A DNA stretch of 46,465 nt from Bacteroidota bacterium (GTDB lineage: Bacteria > Bacteroidota > Bacteroidia > Bacteroidales > JABHKC01): the NCBI GenBank assembly GCA_018692315.1, contig JABHKC010000044.1, positions 1-46,465 on the forward strand. Reading direction: 5' to 3'. Below the pieces are notes generated by a model, which saw only the letters and a list, made by a program, of their open reading frames with translations, was not told the origin of the DNA and did no database searches. Of this stretch, positions 10,779 to 19,079 are shown one piece after another. The position numbers were made by a program, and so were the translations under genes. Position 1 is the stretch's first letter, and every line of letters begins with the position of its first letter.

Positions 10779-12680
10779 CTATGGTAAAACAATTCGGAAG
10801 CCTATAAAGTTGTAGCTGTAGTACGGGTAGGTGTTGAAACGACGGGAAAGCTCACAGCTGATGAAACTGCCGTACCAGCTACCACCACGATAAATGCGGA
10901 CAGAGCCCGATGTAGCTCCTGTTGGGTTGTTTGTTCCCGATGGATAGTTAGTTTGATGTCGGTCTGCTGTCCACTCCCAAACATTACCGCTCATATCGTA
11001 TAAACCAATTTCGTTTGGCAGTTTTGTACCTACAGGATAGCTTTGGTTGCTACTATTTGAGCTGTACCAGGCATAATTTCCAAGTGAGCTGCTGCTGTTT
11101 GTGCCTGCATAAGTGTCATTATATGTTCCGGCGGCTTGTGCTATGGCTGCTCCTCGTGCTGCTGATTCCCACTCGGCTTCAGTGGGTAATCTGCCTCCTG
11201 CCCACAAGGCATATGCATTTGCTCCATACCATGTTACTTCAATTACCGGGCAATCGGCTGTTGGGGCATGATTACTACCACCAAAATAAAAGCTGCTGCC
11301 GTTATGGTCTATGGCACAATATGAGCCATTCATATCAATATACTCAATATTCCCATAAGCAGCATCGAAGTAACTGCCAGTGGCATTGCAGTTTATACTG
11401 TTCAGGAAAGCAATAAACTCGGTGTGTGTCACTTCGTATTTGCTTATGTTGTAGGAGCTTAGTGTTACATTGGTGCCATTTATATCGTAAACTCCGGCGG
11501 GGATTTGTACAAAACCTTCCGGTATCGGTGGTTCGTTTGCAAGATAAATTATAGTATCAGCTAAATTCATTTTTATTTGATAGCCTTGCCCGGGTTCTAT
11601 ATCGCCAATAAGATTAAATCCATATTGTGGCCAATAAACATTTCCAATCTGGTCTTTTACTAAATCAATATTTAGACCGATAGTATAAAGCATTGAATCG
11701 ATTGGTGCTACAGCTTTTCTCAGATATCCAATCATGCTCCATCCGGCAGGAACTGCAATTGGGGTTTGTTCTGGACCAAGTTCAATACCAGAAATAATAA
11801 GTGTATCAGCAGTGTTTGTTTTTATTTGATAGCCATGTCCAATTGTAATATTTCCAATATTATTTATTCCATATTGCGGCCAAAACACAAGTCCCAAGAA
11901 GTTTTTTGTTATATATACATTGTTTACAATTTCTGAAAAAACTGAATCAAGCAATGGATACACAGGGTTTATATATGTTGAAAAAATATTCCAACCGGAA
12001 CTTAAAAAGATTTCTTGTTCGTCATAAATGATTTCTATCTCATAAGAACTAGTAAAAACCTGATTCACTGTATCTGATATAGTTAAATAATATATACCAT
12101 TTGCCAATTGATCAATATCTTCGGAGGTTTCACCGTTCGACCATAAATATGAATATGGCGGAAGTCCACCCGCAACACTAATATCAATTGAACCTGAAGT
12201 TTCACCTATTGGGCAGCCCTCAATAGTAACACCTGTAATCATTATCGGTGTAAATGCAATTAGAGAATTTAATACGCTATATCCTCCAGCAGAAAAATTT
12301 CCTTGTTGTGGTAATCCTGACAAATAAGTTGCTTCTGCATCAAACTCACTTTGGTCTGAAGCTCTCCATATTTTCCATTTGAATTCTTCATTTGTTGCAA
12401 AGCCATTGTTAATTCCACTTTGTGTTTCGTAAGCGATAATGGAAATTTGGCTGCCTGTCAATTGCGTATATCCACCACAAGCAAGCCCACCTGAGTTTAA
12501 ATTATAAAAAACTCCAACATAATTGCCCACAGAAATCTGAACTCCATTGATAGATACAGGAATTGTTCCTTGAGCAAGAATGGTGTGCGAAATGCCTGTG
12601 TTGGTATAAGTCCAAGCTGGCTGCGAATAGCTATAAGTAATAGCAAAAAGAACAATTAATATACTTGTAATTTTTTTCAC
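10779..12680 (-). CDS. Secreted multidomain protein with C-terminal SUMF1 (FGE-sulfatase) domain
   Basis: A 633-residue exported protein with a signal peptide (residues 1-19, ending TYSYS). In order: an N-terminal module of about 120 residues (VGNYVGVFYNLNSGGLACGG to the KWKIW region); one SprB-like repeat (GGLPPYSYLWSNGETSEDID, about 170-210); two copies of a roughly 75-residue module built on GW[NS]-x-[IF]-S/G and YWPQYG[IF]N-x-IG; and a SUMF1/formylglycine-generating-enzyme fold (about 395-633) with ISKYEVTHTEFIAFLN, GGRLPTEAEWESAARG, DMSGNVWEWTAD and YRGGSWYG. Surface proteins often carry catalytically inactive SUMF1 domains. No T9SS tail follows, so its location is uncertain. It shares modules with the protein at 44336. 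Confidence 0.85.
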   Translation of the reverse strand: MKKITSILIVLFAITYSYSQPAWTYTNTGISHTILAQGTIPVSINGVQISVGNYVGVFYNLNSGGLACGGYTQLTGSQISIIAYETQSGINNGFATNEEFKWKIWRASDQSEFDAEATYLSGLPQQGNFSAGGYSVLNSLIAFTPIMITGVTIEGCPIGETSGSIDISVAGGLPPYSYLWSNGETSEDIDQLANGIYYLTISDTVNQVFTSSYEIEIIYDEQEIFLSSGWNIFSTYINPVYPLLDSVFSEIVNNVYITKNFLGLVFWPQYGINNIGNITIGHGYQIKTNTADTLIISGIELGPEQTPIAVPAGWSMIGYLRKAVAPIDSMLYTIGLNIDLVKDQIGNVYWPQYGFNLIGDIEPGQGYQIKMNLADTIIYLANEPPIPEGFVQIPAGVYDINGTNVTLSSYNISKYEVTHTEFIAFLNSINCNATGSYFDAAYGNIEYIDMNGSYCAIDHNGSSFYFGGSNHAPTADCPVIEVTWYGANAYALWAGGRLPTEAEWESAARGAAIAQAAGTYNDTYAGTNSSSSLGNYAWYSSNSSNQSYPVGTKLPNEIGLYDMSGNVWEWTADRHQTNYPSGTNNPTGATSGSVRIYRGGSWYGSFISCELSRRFNTYPYYSYNFIGFRIVLP

Positions 12681-12713
12681 AATATTAGTTATTTAAGGAA
12701 TGAATATTTATCG

Positions 12714-12721
12714 CAAAGTTA
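12714..12721 (-). promoter_or_regulatory. -7 box upstream of the SUMF1-domain gene
   Basis: On the minus strand, TAACTTTG matches TANNTTTG and lies about 33 bases before the start codon. The best -33 candidate, TTTA at 18 bases, is imperfect. Confidence 0.45.
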
Positions 12722-12876
12722 AAAATTCATTTTAATTGCTAAACATTATTTTTATCACTAATTTCATTCTTTTATAGGCAAATTATAATTTGTCTATTGA
12801 AGTTAAATGTTGAAGTTTTAAGGCTTTGTAGAACTTTAAAAGACGATTTGAGATTCATAGTGTGTTCGATTTAAAA

Positions 12877-12907
12877 GTGATTTGGTGATCCGAAGTCACC
12901 AAATCAC
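12877..12907. other. Long perfect hairpin in a divergent gap
   Basis: GTGATTTGGTGA and TCACCAAATCAC form a perfect 12-bp stem with a 7-base loop. As minus-strand RNA the loop becomes C-TTCG-G with one bulged A, a very stable tetraloop, followed by TTTTAAA. It lies in the 392-base gap between two divergent genes, so it is not at the 3' end of any gene I can see. It could end a short unannotated transcript, act as a protein site, or be a small repeat. Confidence 0.5.
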
Positions 12908-13036
12908 AAAATTAACTTTCCTGTGTTTCGTTCGAGGCATTTCAGACATAGCAATACGCACATAATCCTTTTAGTTTTTTTTTAAAATTAATTAATCAAT
13001 AAGTTCTTTCAATCGAAATACTTTTACATATTTGAT

Positions 13037-13044
13037 TATTTTTG
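13037..13044 (+). promoter_or_regulatory. -7 box upstream of the transaldolase operon
   Basis: TATTTTTG matches TANNTTTG and lies 28 bases before the ATG at 13073. The -33 region is weak. Confidence 0.45.
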
Positions 13045-13072
13045 TGCGATTTTTTAATGAAAAAATAAGAAA

Positions 13073-13720
13073 ATGAAGTTTTTTATAGATACAGCAAACC
13101 TCTCTGAAATAAAAGAAGCTCAGGATTTAGGAATACTTGATGGAGTAACAACCAATCCTTCACTTATGGCAAAAGAAGGAATCAAAGGAGATTCTAAGAT
13201 TTTGAACCATTACAAGCAAATTTGCGAAATTGTTGATGGCGATGTAAGTGCCGAGGTAATTTCTACAGATTTTGAAGGAATGATAAAAGAGGGTGTTGTA
13301 CTTTCCAAATTGCACCCGCAGATTGTTGTAAAAGTTCCGGCTACCAAAGATGGAATTAAAGCCATCAAATATCTTTCAGGAAAGGGAATAAAAACAAATT
13401 GCACATTGGTTTTTTCTCAAGGCCAGGCTCTGTTGGCTGCAAAAGCCGGGGCAACCTATGTTTCGCCATTTATTGGTAGATTGGACGATAATTCTACCGA
13501 TGGAGTTGAACTTATTTCTCAATTAGTAGAAATGTTTAACTACTACGAATTTGAAACTCAGGTACTTGCTGCATCTATTCGACATACAATGCACATTATC
13601 AAGTGTGTAGAAGCCGGCGCAGATGTTGCAACCTGTCCTCTTAAAGCAATTCTCGGACTATTGAACCATCCACTCACTGATATTGGGATTGCAAAATTTT
13701 TAGCAGATTATAATAAGTAA
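13073..13720 (+). CDS. fsa: Transaldolase / fructose-6-phosphate aldolase family (TalC/FSA type)
   Basis: A 215-residue short-form transaldolase. It interconverts sugar phosphates through a Schiff base on Lys87 in [21 protein letters not shown] and [13 protein letters not shown] at the N-terminus and the late [12 protein letters not shown] region are family hallmarks. Enzymes of this length include true transaldolases of the pentose phosphate pathway as well as fructose-6-phosphate aldolases, so the exact reaction is not certain from sequence. It is followed 21 bases later by a Sua5/YciO gene on the same strand. Confidence 0.9.
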   Translation: MKFFIDTANLSEIKEAQDLGILDGVTTNPSLMAKEGIKGDSKILNHYKQICEIVDGDVSAEVISTDFEGMIKEGVVLSKLHPQIVVKVPATKDGIKAIKYLSGKGIKTNCTLVFSQGQALLAAKAGATYVSPFIGRLDDNSTDGVELISQLVEMFNYYEFETQVLAASIRHTMHIIKCVEAGADVATCPLKAILGLLNHPLTDIGIAKFLADYNK

Positions 13721-13741
13721 TTTCAAATAGCTTTAAACATT

Positions 13742-14356
13742 ATGTTAATAAAAATATATCCACAAAACCCCAGCGAAAAGCAAATAAATCGAATTGTTGA
13801 GATTCTTCAAAAAGGAGGAATAGTTATTTGTCCTACCGATACGGTTTATGGAATGTGTTGCGACATAAATAATCATAAAGCAGTGGAGAGAATAGCCGCT
13901 ATTAAAGGCATTAAAAGGGAAAAAGCAAATTTTTCTTTCATTTGCCACAGCCTCTCGCATCTTGCCGATTATGCAAAACATGTTGACAATAATGTATATA
14001 AGCTAATGAACAGGAACTTACCCGGACCTTTTACATTTATTCTAAATGCAAGCAATAAAGTTCCCAAATTGTTTAAAAGTAATAAGAAAACTGTAGGAAT
14101 AAGAGTGCCAGAGAATAATATTGTTAGAGAAATTGTCAGGATTTTAGGGAATCCAATAATGTCAACTTCTGTTTACGACGACGATGAAGTTCTGGAATAT
14201 ACAACCGATCCGGAATTAATTCATGAAAAATACAAAGATATTGTAAACGTAGTGATAGATGGAGGTTATGGCAACAACGAAGCATCAACCATTGTGGATT
14301 GCACAGATTCAGATTATGAAATCCAGCGTCAGGGAATTGGTATTTTAGAAACATAA
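13742..14356 (+). CDS. Sua5/YciO/YrdC-family protein (threonylcarbamoyl-AMP synthase type)
   Basis: A 204-residue protein of the YrdC-like fold. In TsaC/Sua5 this fold makes threonylcarbamoyl-AMP for the t6A37 modification of tRNAs reading ANN codons. The substrate-binding start GGIVICPTDTVYGMCCDI, the KGIKREK segment and the late NPIMSTSV are present. The length and sequence are closest to the YciO branch, whose role in t6A synthesis is less certain than that of TsaC. It sits 21 bases after the transaldolase gene and 65 bases before a symporter gene, so the three may form an operon without sharing an obvious pathway. Confidence 0.85.
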   Translation: MLIKIYPQNPSEKQINRIVEILQKGGIVICPTDTVYGMCCDINNHKAVERIAAIKGIKREKANFSFICHSLSHLADYAKHVDNNVYKLMNRNLPGPFTFILNASNKVPKLFKSNKKTVGIRVPENNIVREIVRILGNPIMSTSVYDDDEVLEYTTDPELIHEKYKDIVNVVIDGGYGNNEASTIVDCTDSDYEIQRQGIGILET

Positions 14357-14421
14357 GCCATATTTACGCATTATTATCTTATGAAAATCTAAATATATTC
14401 AGGCTACCTAAAAACTATCAT

Positions 14422-15639
14422 ATGTTAAAACTAAAATTACATTGGCAAATATTGATTTCATTCTGTTTTGCAATTGTTTATGGAATATTTTTTAGCGAAT
14501 ATGTTGGTTATGTAAGTTGGATGGGAGTATTATTTCTGCGTGCCCTAAAAATGGTTATTATTCCGCTTATTTTAACATCAATCATTTCAGGAATTGCCAA
14601 TATTGGAAATGCCGAAAATCTTGGCCGCTTAGGAATAAAAACCATGCTATATTACATGGCGACCAGTATTCTCGCAATTCTCACAGGCTTGTTTTTTGTA
14701 AATCTCCTAAAACCTGGAGTAGGCGCAGAATTGGGTCTAAAAGAAGAAGTTGTTGGACTAAATGAAGCCAGCGAATCGTTTGGGGATACATTAATCAACA
14801 TAATTCCTACAAATATTATTTCAGCTATGGCTGAAAATCAGATGCTTTCGATAATATTTTTTGCACTAATATTCGGATATTTCATAAGTAAAGTTCCTCA
14901 TAAGAATAGTGTTTTTCTTACTAATTTCTTTAATTCGGCTTTCGAGGTAATGATGAAAATTACAATGTTTGTAATAAAATTTACAGCTTTTGGAATTTTT
15001 GGTATTGTAGCAAAAGTTGTTTCCGAGCAATCTGATTTACCTGAACTTTTTGGCCGTCTCGGTATTTATATGCTTGCTGTAATATTAGGTTTGCTTGTAC
15101 ATGCTTTTATTTCCTTGCCCCTTTTGCTGAGGTTTGTTGGAAAAGTTAATCCACTCAAACATTTTTCTGCTGTTACTACTCCGCTATTAACTGCTTTCTC
15201 TACTTCATCATCGAGCGCTACACTTCCATTAACAATGGATGCAGTTAAGCATAAGTCAGGAGTTTCAGATAAAATCACAAGTTTTACTTTGCCTTTAGGT
15301 GCAACAATTAATATGGACGGAACTGCACTATATGAACTTGTAGCCGCCATGTTCATTGCTCAGGCATATGGAGTTGAACTTGGATTTTTCGAACAAGTGA
15401 TTGTTGTTCTAACAGCCTTGCTTGCCTCGATTGGTGCCGCAGGAATTCCAATGGCAGGATTGGTTATGATCACAGTAATTCTTTCTGCAATTGATCTCCC
15501 GCTCGAAGGAGTAGGTTTAATTCTTGCAGTTGATAGAGTTTTAGATATGTTTCGTACTTCTGTAAATTGCTGGAGCGATACTTGTGGAGCCGTAATAATA
15601 GCAAAATCGGAAGGCGAAAAACTGAAGGTTCAAACTTAA
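14422..15639 (+). CDS. Dicarboxylate/amino acid:cation symporter (SDF/DAACS family)
   Basis: A 405-residue inner-membrane transporter related to GltP, GltT and DctA, which import glutamate, aspartate or C4-dicarboxylates with Na+ or H+. The family signatures are all present: the serine-rich hairpin STSSSSATLPLTMDA (about 258-272), the cation-binding GATINMDGTALYE, the second hairpin AAGIPMAGLVM and the substrate-binding helix DRVLDMFRTSVNCWSDTCGA. The conserved Asp and Asn of the last helix are replaced or shifted relative to GltPh, so substrate choice cannot be stated. Length is typical. Confidence 0.93.
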   Translation: MLKLKLHWQILISFCFAIVYGIFFSEYVGYVSWMGVLFLRALKMVIIPLILTSIISGIANIGNAENLGRLGIKTMLYYMATSILAILTGLFFVNLLKPGVGAELGLKEEVVGLNEASESFGDTLINIIPTNIISAMAENQMLSIIFFALIFGYFISKVPHKNSVFLTNFFNSAFEVMMKITMFVIKFTAFGIFGIVAKVVSEQSDLPELFGRLGIYMLAVILGLLVHAFISLPLLLRFVGKVNPLKHFSAVTTPLLTAFSTSSSSATLPLTMDAVKHKSGVSDKITSFTLPLGATINMDGTALYELVAAMFIAQAYGVELGFFEQVIVVLTALLASIGAAGIPMAGLVMITVILSAIDLPLEGVGLILAVDRVLDMFRTSVNCWSDTCGAVIIAKSEGEKLKVQT

Positions 15640-15690
15640 AAACTTTTTCGTTTTTGTGATTATTTTTAGTTTAATATTGCTATAAATCAC

Positions 15691-15722
15691 TTTGTTTTCA
15701 TATATAATATTAAGTAAATTTG
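15691..15722 (+). promoter_or_regulatory. Full-consensus promoter upstream of the 15753 gene
   Basis: TTTG (15691-15694), a 20-base spacer and TAAATTTG (15715-15722) match both Bacteroidetes promoter elements exactly. The start codon lies 30 bases downstream. Confidence 0.75.
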
Positions 15723-15752
15723 CTATCTGTTTACTATTAAAATATTTTCATT

Positions 15753-16661
15753 ATGAAAAATTCAAGAAAACTTTCGCAAATATTTTATACAACTTTGGGA
15801 TTATTGATTTTACTTCAATTAAGTGCAATTTCCCAAAATACGAAAACTGAATCATCAGATATCAAGCATAATATTATTGAAAAAGAAATTGTTACAGAAA
15901 GTGATTCGATTGCTAATATTGAAACTAAACAAGGATCAACTATTATAGGTAGAATTATTAAAAAAGGAAATGTTAAAATAGTTATAGAATCTTATGAGTT
16001 TGGAGAAATAACAATTTTACTGGAGAATATTAAAAATTTAGAAATTGTTTCATCTGATAGGATAATAAATGGTAAATATTGGTTTGAAAATCCGCATGAT
16101 TCGAGATACTTTTTCGGACCTACAGCACGAAGTTTGAAAAAAGGTGGAGGATATTTTCAAAATATGGAATTGATTTTAATGTCGGCAAATTATGGAATAA
16201 CTGACAATATATCTATCGGTGGAGGTTTTTCAATAATGCCTGATGTGGAAATATCAAAACAATTGTTTTTTTTCCAACCAAAGATTGGATTTCAAATTAG
16301 TGAAAAAATTAGTGCTGGTGGCGGTTTATTTCTTTTTGGAGCTTCTGAATTTCTTGGTAGTATTGTATATGGAAATTTGACTTATGGAAACTCTGATATC
16401 AATGAAACCATCGGTTTAGGTATTGTTTCATTGGATGACGAATTCTTGAAGTACCCAATCTTGATGATCAGTGGAATGCAAAGATTGTCTCCAAGAATTG
16501 CTTTAGTTACAGAAAATTGGATTTTTAGTGAATTGCAAATAGTTTCTGCTGGAATCAGATTTTTTGGTCAAAAAATCAGTGTAGATTTAGCTTTAATAAA
16601 TTTATTGCAAGATCCTATTTTTCCAGGAATTCCTTATGTCGATTTTGTTTTTAAGTTTTAA
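15753..16661 (+). CDS. Hypothetical exported protein, probably envelope-associated
   Basis: A 302-residue protein. The N-terminus (TLGLLILLQLSAISQN) is a signal peptide. Residues 50-100 (TKQGSTIIGRIIKKGNVKIV, then TILLENIKNLEIV) look like a small beta-rich domain also seen at the start of other bacteroidetal envelope proteins. The rest alternates glycine and aromatic residues (YGITDNISIGGGFSIMP, GFQISEKISAGGGLFLFGAS) and ends PYVDFVFKF, suggesting outer-membrane beta strands with a terminal aromatic. No function can be given. The next gene starts 4 bases after the stop and is probably translated from the same message. Confidence 0.65.
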   Translation: MKNSRKLSQIFYTTLGLLILLQLSAISQNTKTESSDIKHNIIEKEIVTESDSIANIETKQGSTIIGRIIKKGNVKIVIESYEFGEITILLENIKNLEIVSSDRIINGKYWFENPHDSRYFFGPTARSLKKGGGYFQNMELILMSANYGITDNISIGGGFSIMPDVEISKQLFFFQPKIGFQISEKISAGGGLFLFGASEFLGSIVYGNLTYGNSDINETIGLGIVSLDDEFLKYPILMISGMQRLSPRIALVTENWIFSELQIVSAGIRFFGQKISVDLALINLLQDPIFPGIPYVDFVFKF

Positions 16662-16665
16662 ACTA

Positions 16666-17421
16666 ATGCTTAAAATAAGATACATTAATCCGTTATATAC
16701 AAGACAAATATATTTGCTTGCATTAGTTTTTTTATATTCCTGCAATTTAGAAAATTGTTATCAGGCTACAGGAGGAGAAACAATAGAAATTAGGCAATTG
16801 TCAGATTTTAACGAAATAGAGATTAACGATGTTTTCGATATTTATCTGCAACAAGATACTGTGAATGAAATAAAAATAATCTGTGGTGAGAATTTAATTC
16901 CACAAATTTCTACTAAAGTTTCAGATAAAAAGTTGGTTTTATCGAACAATAATATTTGCAATTGGACCCGCTCATTCAAAAACAAAATTGAAGTTACAAT
17001 TAGCTTTATTTCAATAAAATACTTACTATTAAATGGGGAATGTAATATTTTTTCGAATGATACTTTATTTGGAAACAAAATTCTGATTGATAATTATTCC
17101 GGAGTTTCAAGCATGCAACTATCTTTAAATTACGATACTATTCATTTCAGTTTACATAGCGGAACCGGCGATTTTATTTTGAATGGCAGTACAAATATTG
17201 CATATTATTATAATCATGGCACAGGATATTTGTTTTCTCAAGAATTAGTTTGCAGTAAAATATTCATCACAAACAGCTCTACCGGAGATTGTTATGTTAA
17301 TGCTACAAATTCTCTATTTGTTTCGATTATTGGAAATGGAGATATTTATTATAAAGGAAATCCTGAAATTAACTTTGGAGAAATGACTTCAGGTGGAAAA
17401 TTAATTGAAATTTTGGAATAA
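16666..17421 (+). CDS. DUF2807 (head GIN domain) lipoprotein
   Basis: A protein of about 251 residues. The ATG at 16666 follows the previous stop by 4 bases and gives a compact lipoprotein signal ending FLYSC, so I prefer it to the ATG at 16636, which lies inside the upstream gene. The mature part is a right-handed parallel beta fold of the DUF2807 family: it opens QLSDFNEIEINDVFDIYLQQ, and later repeated beta strands include LHSGTGDFILNG and TNSSTGDCYVNA. Family members are common in Bacteroidetes envelopes and have been called putative adhesins; the actual role is unknown. Confidence 0.8.
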   Translation: MLKIRYINPLYTRQIYLLALVFLYSCNLENCYQATGGETIEIRQLSDFNEIEINDVFDIYLQQDTVNEIKIICGENLIPQISTKVSDKKLVLSNNNICNWTRSFKNKIEVTISFISIKYLLLNGECNIFSNDTLFGNKILIDNYSGVSSMQLSLNYDTIHFSLHSGTGDFILNGSTNIAYYYNHGTGYLFSQELVCSKIFITNSSTGDCYVNATNSLFVSIIGNGDIYYKGNPEINFGEMTSGGKLIEILE

Positions 17422-17448
17422 AATTGACGAAAATCAATTCTGAATATT

Positions 17449-17492
17449 GATCAGCAGTCTTTTATATAAAAAGAAATTGAAGACTGCTGACC
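17449..17492. terminator. Hairpin between convergent genes
   Basis: GATCAGCAGTCTT and AAGACTGCTGACC form a 12-13 bp stem around an 18-base AT-rich loop. It lies between the DUF2807 gene (+) and proS (-), 13 bases past the proS stop. T tracts are weak, so it may be a terminator or an mRNA 3'-end stabiliser. Confidence 0.55.
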
Positions 17493-17504
17493 AAAAATAT
17501 TGTA

Positions 17505-18980
17505 CTAATAAGCCTTCGCAAACAAAACTCGCATATTTGAAGGTTTACCTGATATTATGCATTTGCCTTCCTCTTCAGTAGAATCGAAAGGAATACACCT
17601 AATTGTAGCTTTTGTTTCATCCTTAATTTTTTGCTCACTTTCGGCTGTACCGTCCCAATGAGCTAAAACAAAACCACCTTTTTCCTCAATTATTTCTTTA
17701 AATTCATTGTAGGAATCAACTTTATTAGTGTTATTGCTCCTAAAATCGAATGATTTTTTATAGATATTTTTCTGAATTTCGGTCAATAAATTTTCAACAA
17801 TTTCTTCGATGTTTTCTTGTGGTATAAACTCTTTGGTAAGAGTATCTCTCCTTGCGATTTCAAGCGATTTGTTTTTAACGTCCCTCGGACCTATCGCAAT
17901 ACGAATAGGAACTCCTTTCAATTCATATTCGGAAAATTTGAAGCCCGGTTTATGAGTATCTCTATTGTCATATTTTACGATGATTCCTTTAGATTTAAGC
18001 TTCTGTTCTATTTGTTTTGCAACAATATCAACTTCTTCAAATTCTTTGTTTCCTTTATAAATTGGAACAATAACTACTTGAATTGGTGCAAGCTTTGGAG
18101 GAAGAACTAATCCCTTATCGTCGCTATGAGCCATTATTAAAGCTCCCATCAATCGAGTAGAAACTCCCCATGATGTTGCCCATACAAATTCTTGTTTACC
18201 TTCTTTTGTGGCGAACTTCACATCGAATGCTTTTGCAAAATTTTGCCCTAAAAAATGCGATGTTCCCGATTGCAAAGCTTTACCATCTTGCATTAAAGCT
18301 TCTATAGCAAAAGTCTCAAGTGCCCCGGCGAATCGTTCGCTTTCTGTTTTTGCACCTTTAATAACTGGTAGTGCCATCCATTGCTCGGCAAAATCTGCAT
18401 AAACATTTATCATTTTCATTGTTTCTTCTTCAGCCTCAAGTTTCGTTGCATGTGCTGTATGCCCTTCTTGCCAAAGAAATTCTGCTGTTCTTAAAAAAAG
18501 ACGAGTTCGCATTTCCCATCTAACAACGTTTGCCCATTGGTTTACCAAAATCGGTAAATCTCTATATGATTGTATCCAGTTTCTATAGGTGTTCCAGATT
18601 ATTGTTTCTGAGGTGGGTCTGATTATGAGTTCCTCTTCCAATTTTGCATCATCATCAACGACTACACCTTTACCATCAGGATCATTTTTTAATCGGTAGT
18701 GAGTAACAATTGCACACTCTTTTGCAAATCCTTCGACATGACTTGCTTCTTTGCTAAAAAAGGATTTTGGAATAAACAAAGGAAAATACGCATTAGAATG
18801 TCCTGTATCTTTGAACATTTTATCTAATTGTGCTTGCATTTTTTCCCAAATTGCATATCCATAAGGTTTAATCACCATACATCCTCTCACGGCTGAGTTT
18901 TCCGCTAAGTCTGCTTTTATAACCAACTCGTTGTACCATTGCGAATAATTCTCGCTTCTACTTGTTAAAAATTTTGCCAT
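17505..18980 (-). CDS. proS: Prolyl-tRNA synthetase (archaeal/eukaryotic-like type)
   Basis: The class II aminoacyl-tRNA synthetase that charges tRNA-Pro. At 491 residues it has the short architecture without the bacterial editing insertion. Motif 1 lies near [17 protein letters not shown], motif 2 near [20 protein letters not shown] with [20 protein letters not shown], and motif 3 near [20 protein letters not shown]. An anticodon-binding domain ([10 protein letters not shown] onward) and the C-terminal extension of the type 3 enzyme, ending RVLFAKAY, follow. It is divergent from the lipoprotein gene at 19080. This type is normal for Bacteroidetes. Confidence 0.95.
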   Translation of the reverse strand: MAKFLTSRSENYSQWYNELVIKADLAENSAVRGCMVIKPYGYAIWEKMQAQLDKMFKDTGHSNAYFPLFIPKSFFSKEASHVEGFAKECAIVTHYRLKNDPDGKGVVVDDDAKLEEELIIRPTSETIIWNTYRNWIQSYRDLPILVNQWANVVRWEMRTRLFLRTAEFLWQEGHTAHATKLEAEEETMKMINVYADFAEQWMALPVIKGAKTESERFAGALETFAIEALMQDGKALQSGTSHFLGQNFAKAFDVKFATKEGKQEFVWATSWGVSTRLMGALIMAHSDDKGLVLPPKLAPIQVVIVPIYKGNKEFEEVDIVAKQIEQKLKSKGIIVKYDNRDTHKPGFKFSEYELKGVPIRIAIGPRDVKNKSLEIARRDTLTKEFIPQENIEEIVENLLTEIQKNIYKKSFDFRSNNTNKVDSYNEFKEIIEEKGGFVLAHWDGTAESEQKIKDETKATIRCIPFDSTEEEGKCIISGKPSNMRVLFAKAY

Positions 18981-19068
18981 CTTCTAATTTTTGGTATAAT
19001 AATTGTAAATTGCACGTTTGAATTTATTGCAAAGAAAAAGAAAATATTTATAAAAATGATATTTAAAG

Positions 19069-19076
19069 GAGGAAAG
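19069..19076 (+). promoter_or_regulatory. Shine-Dalgarno site that decides the start at 19080
   Basis: AAAGGAGG lies a few bases before the ATG at 19080. Shine-Dalgarno sites are otherwise almost absent from this window, as is usual in the phylum. Its presence argues for this ATG rather than the one at 19056, which would place the site inside the coding region. Confidence 0.6.
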
Positions 19077-19079
19077 AAA

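Noticed and set aside
10779-12680. Dedicated sulfatase-maturing enzyme
   Set aside because: No sulfatase gene is in the window and the SUMF1 domain is attached to surface-protein modules, as in many non-catalytic homologues.
16636-16665. Earlier ATG for the DUF2807 protein
   Set aside because: It sits inside the upstream gene and dilutes the signal peptide; ATG 16666 follows the upstream stop by 4 bases and gives a clean lipoprotein signal.
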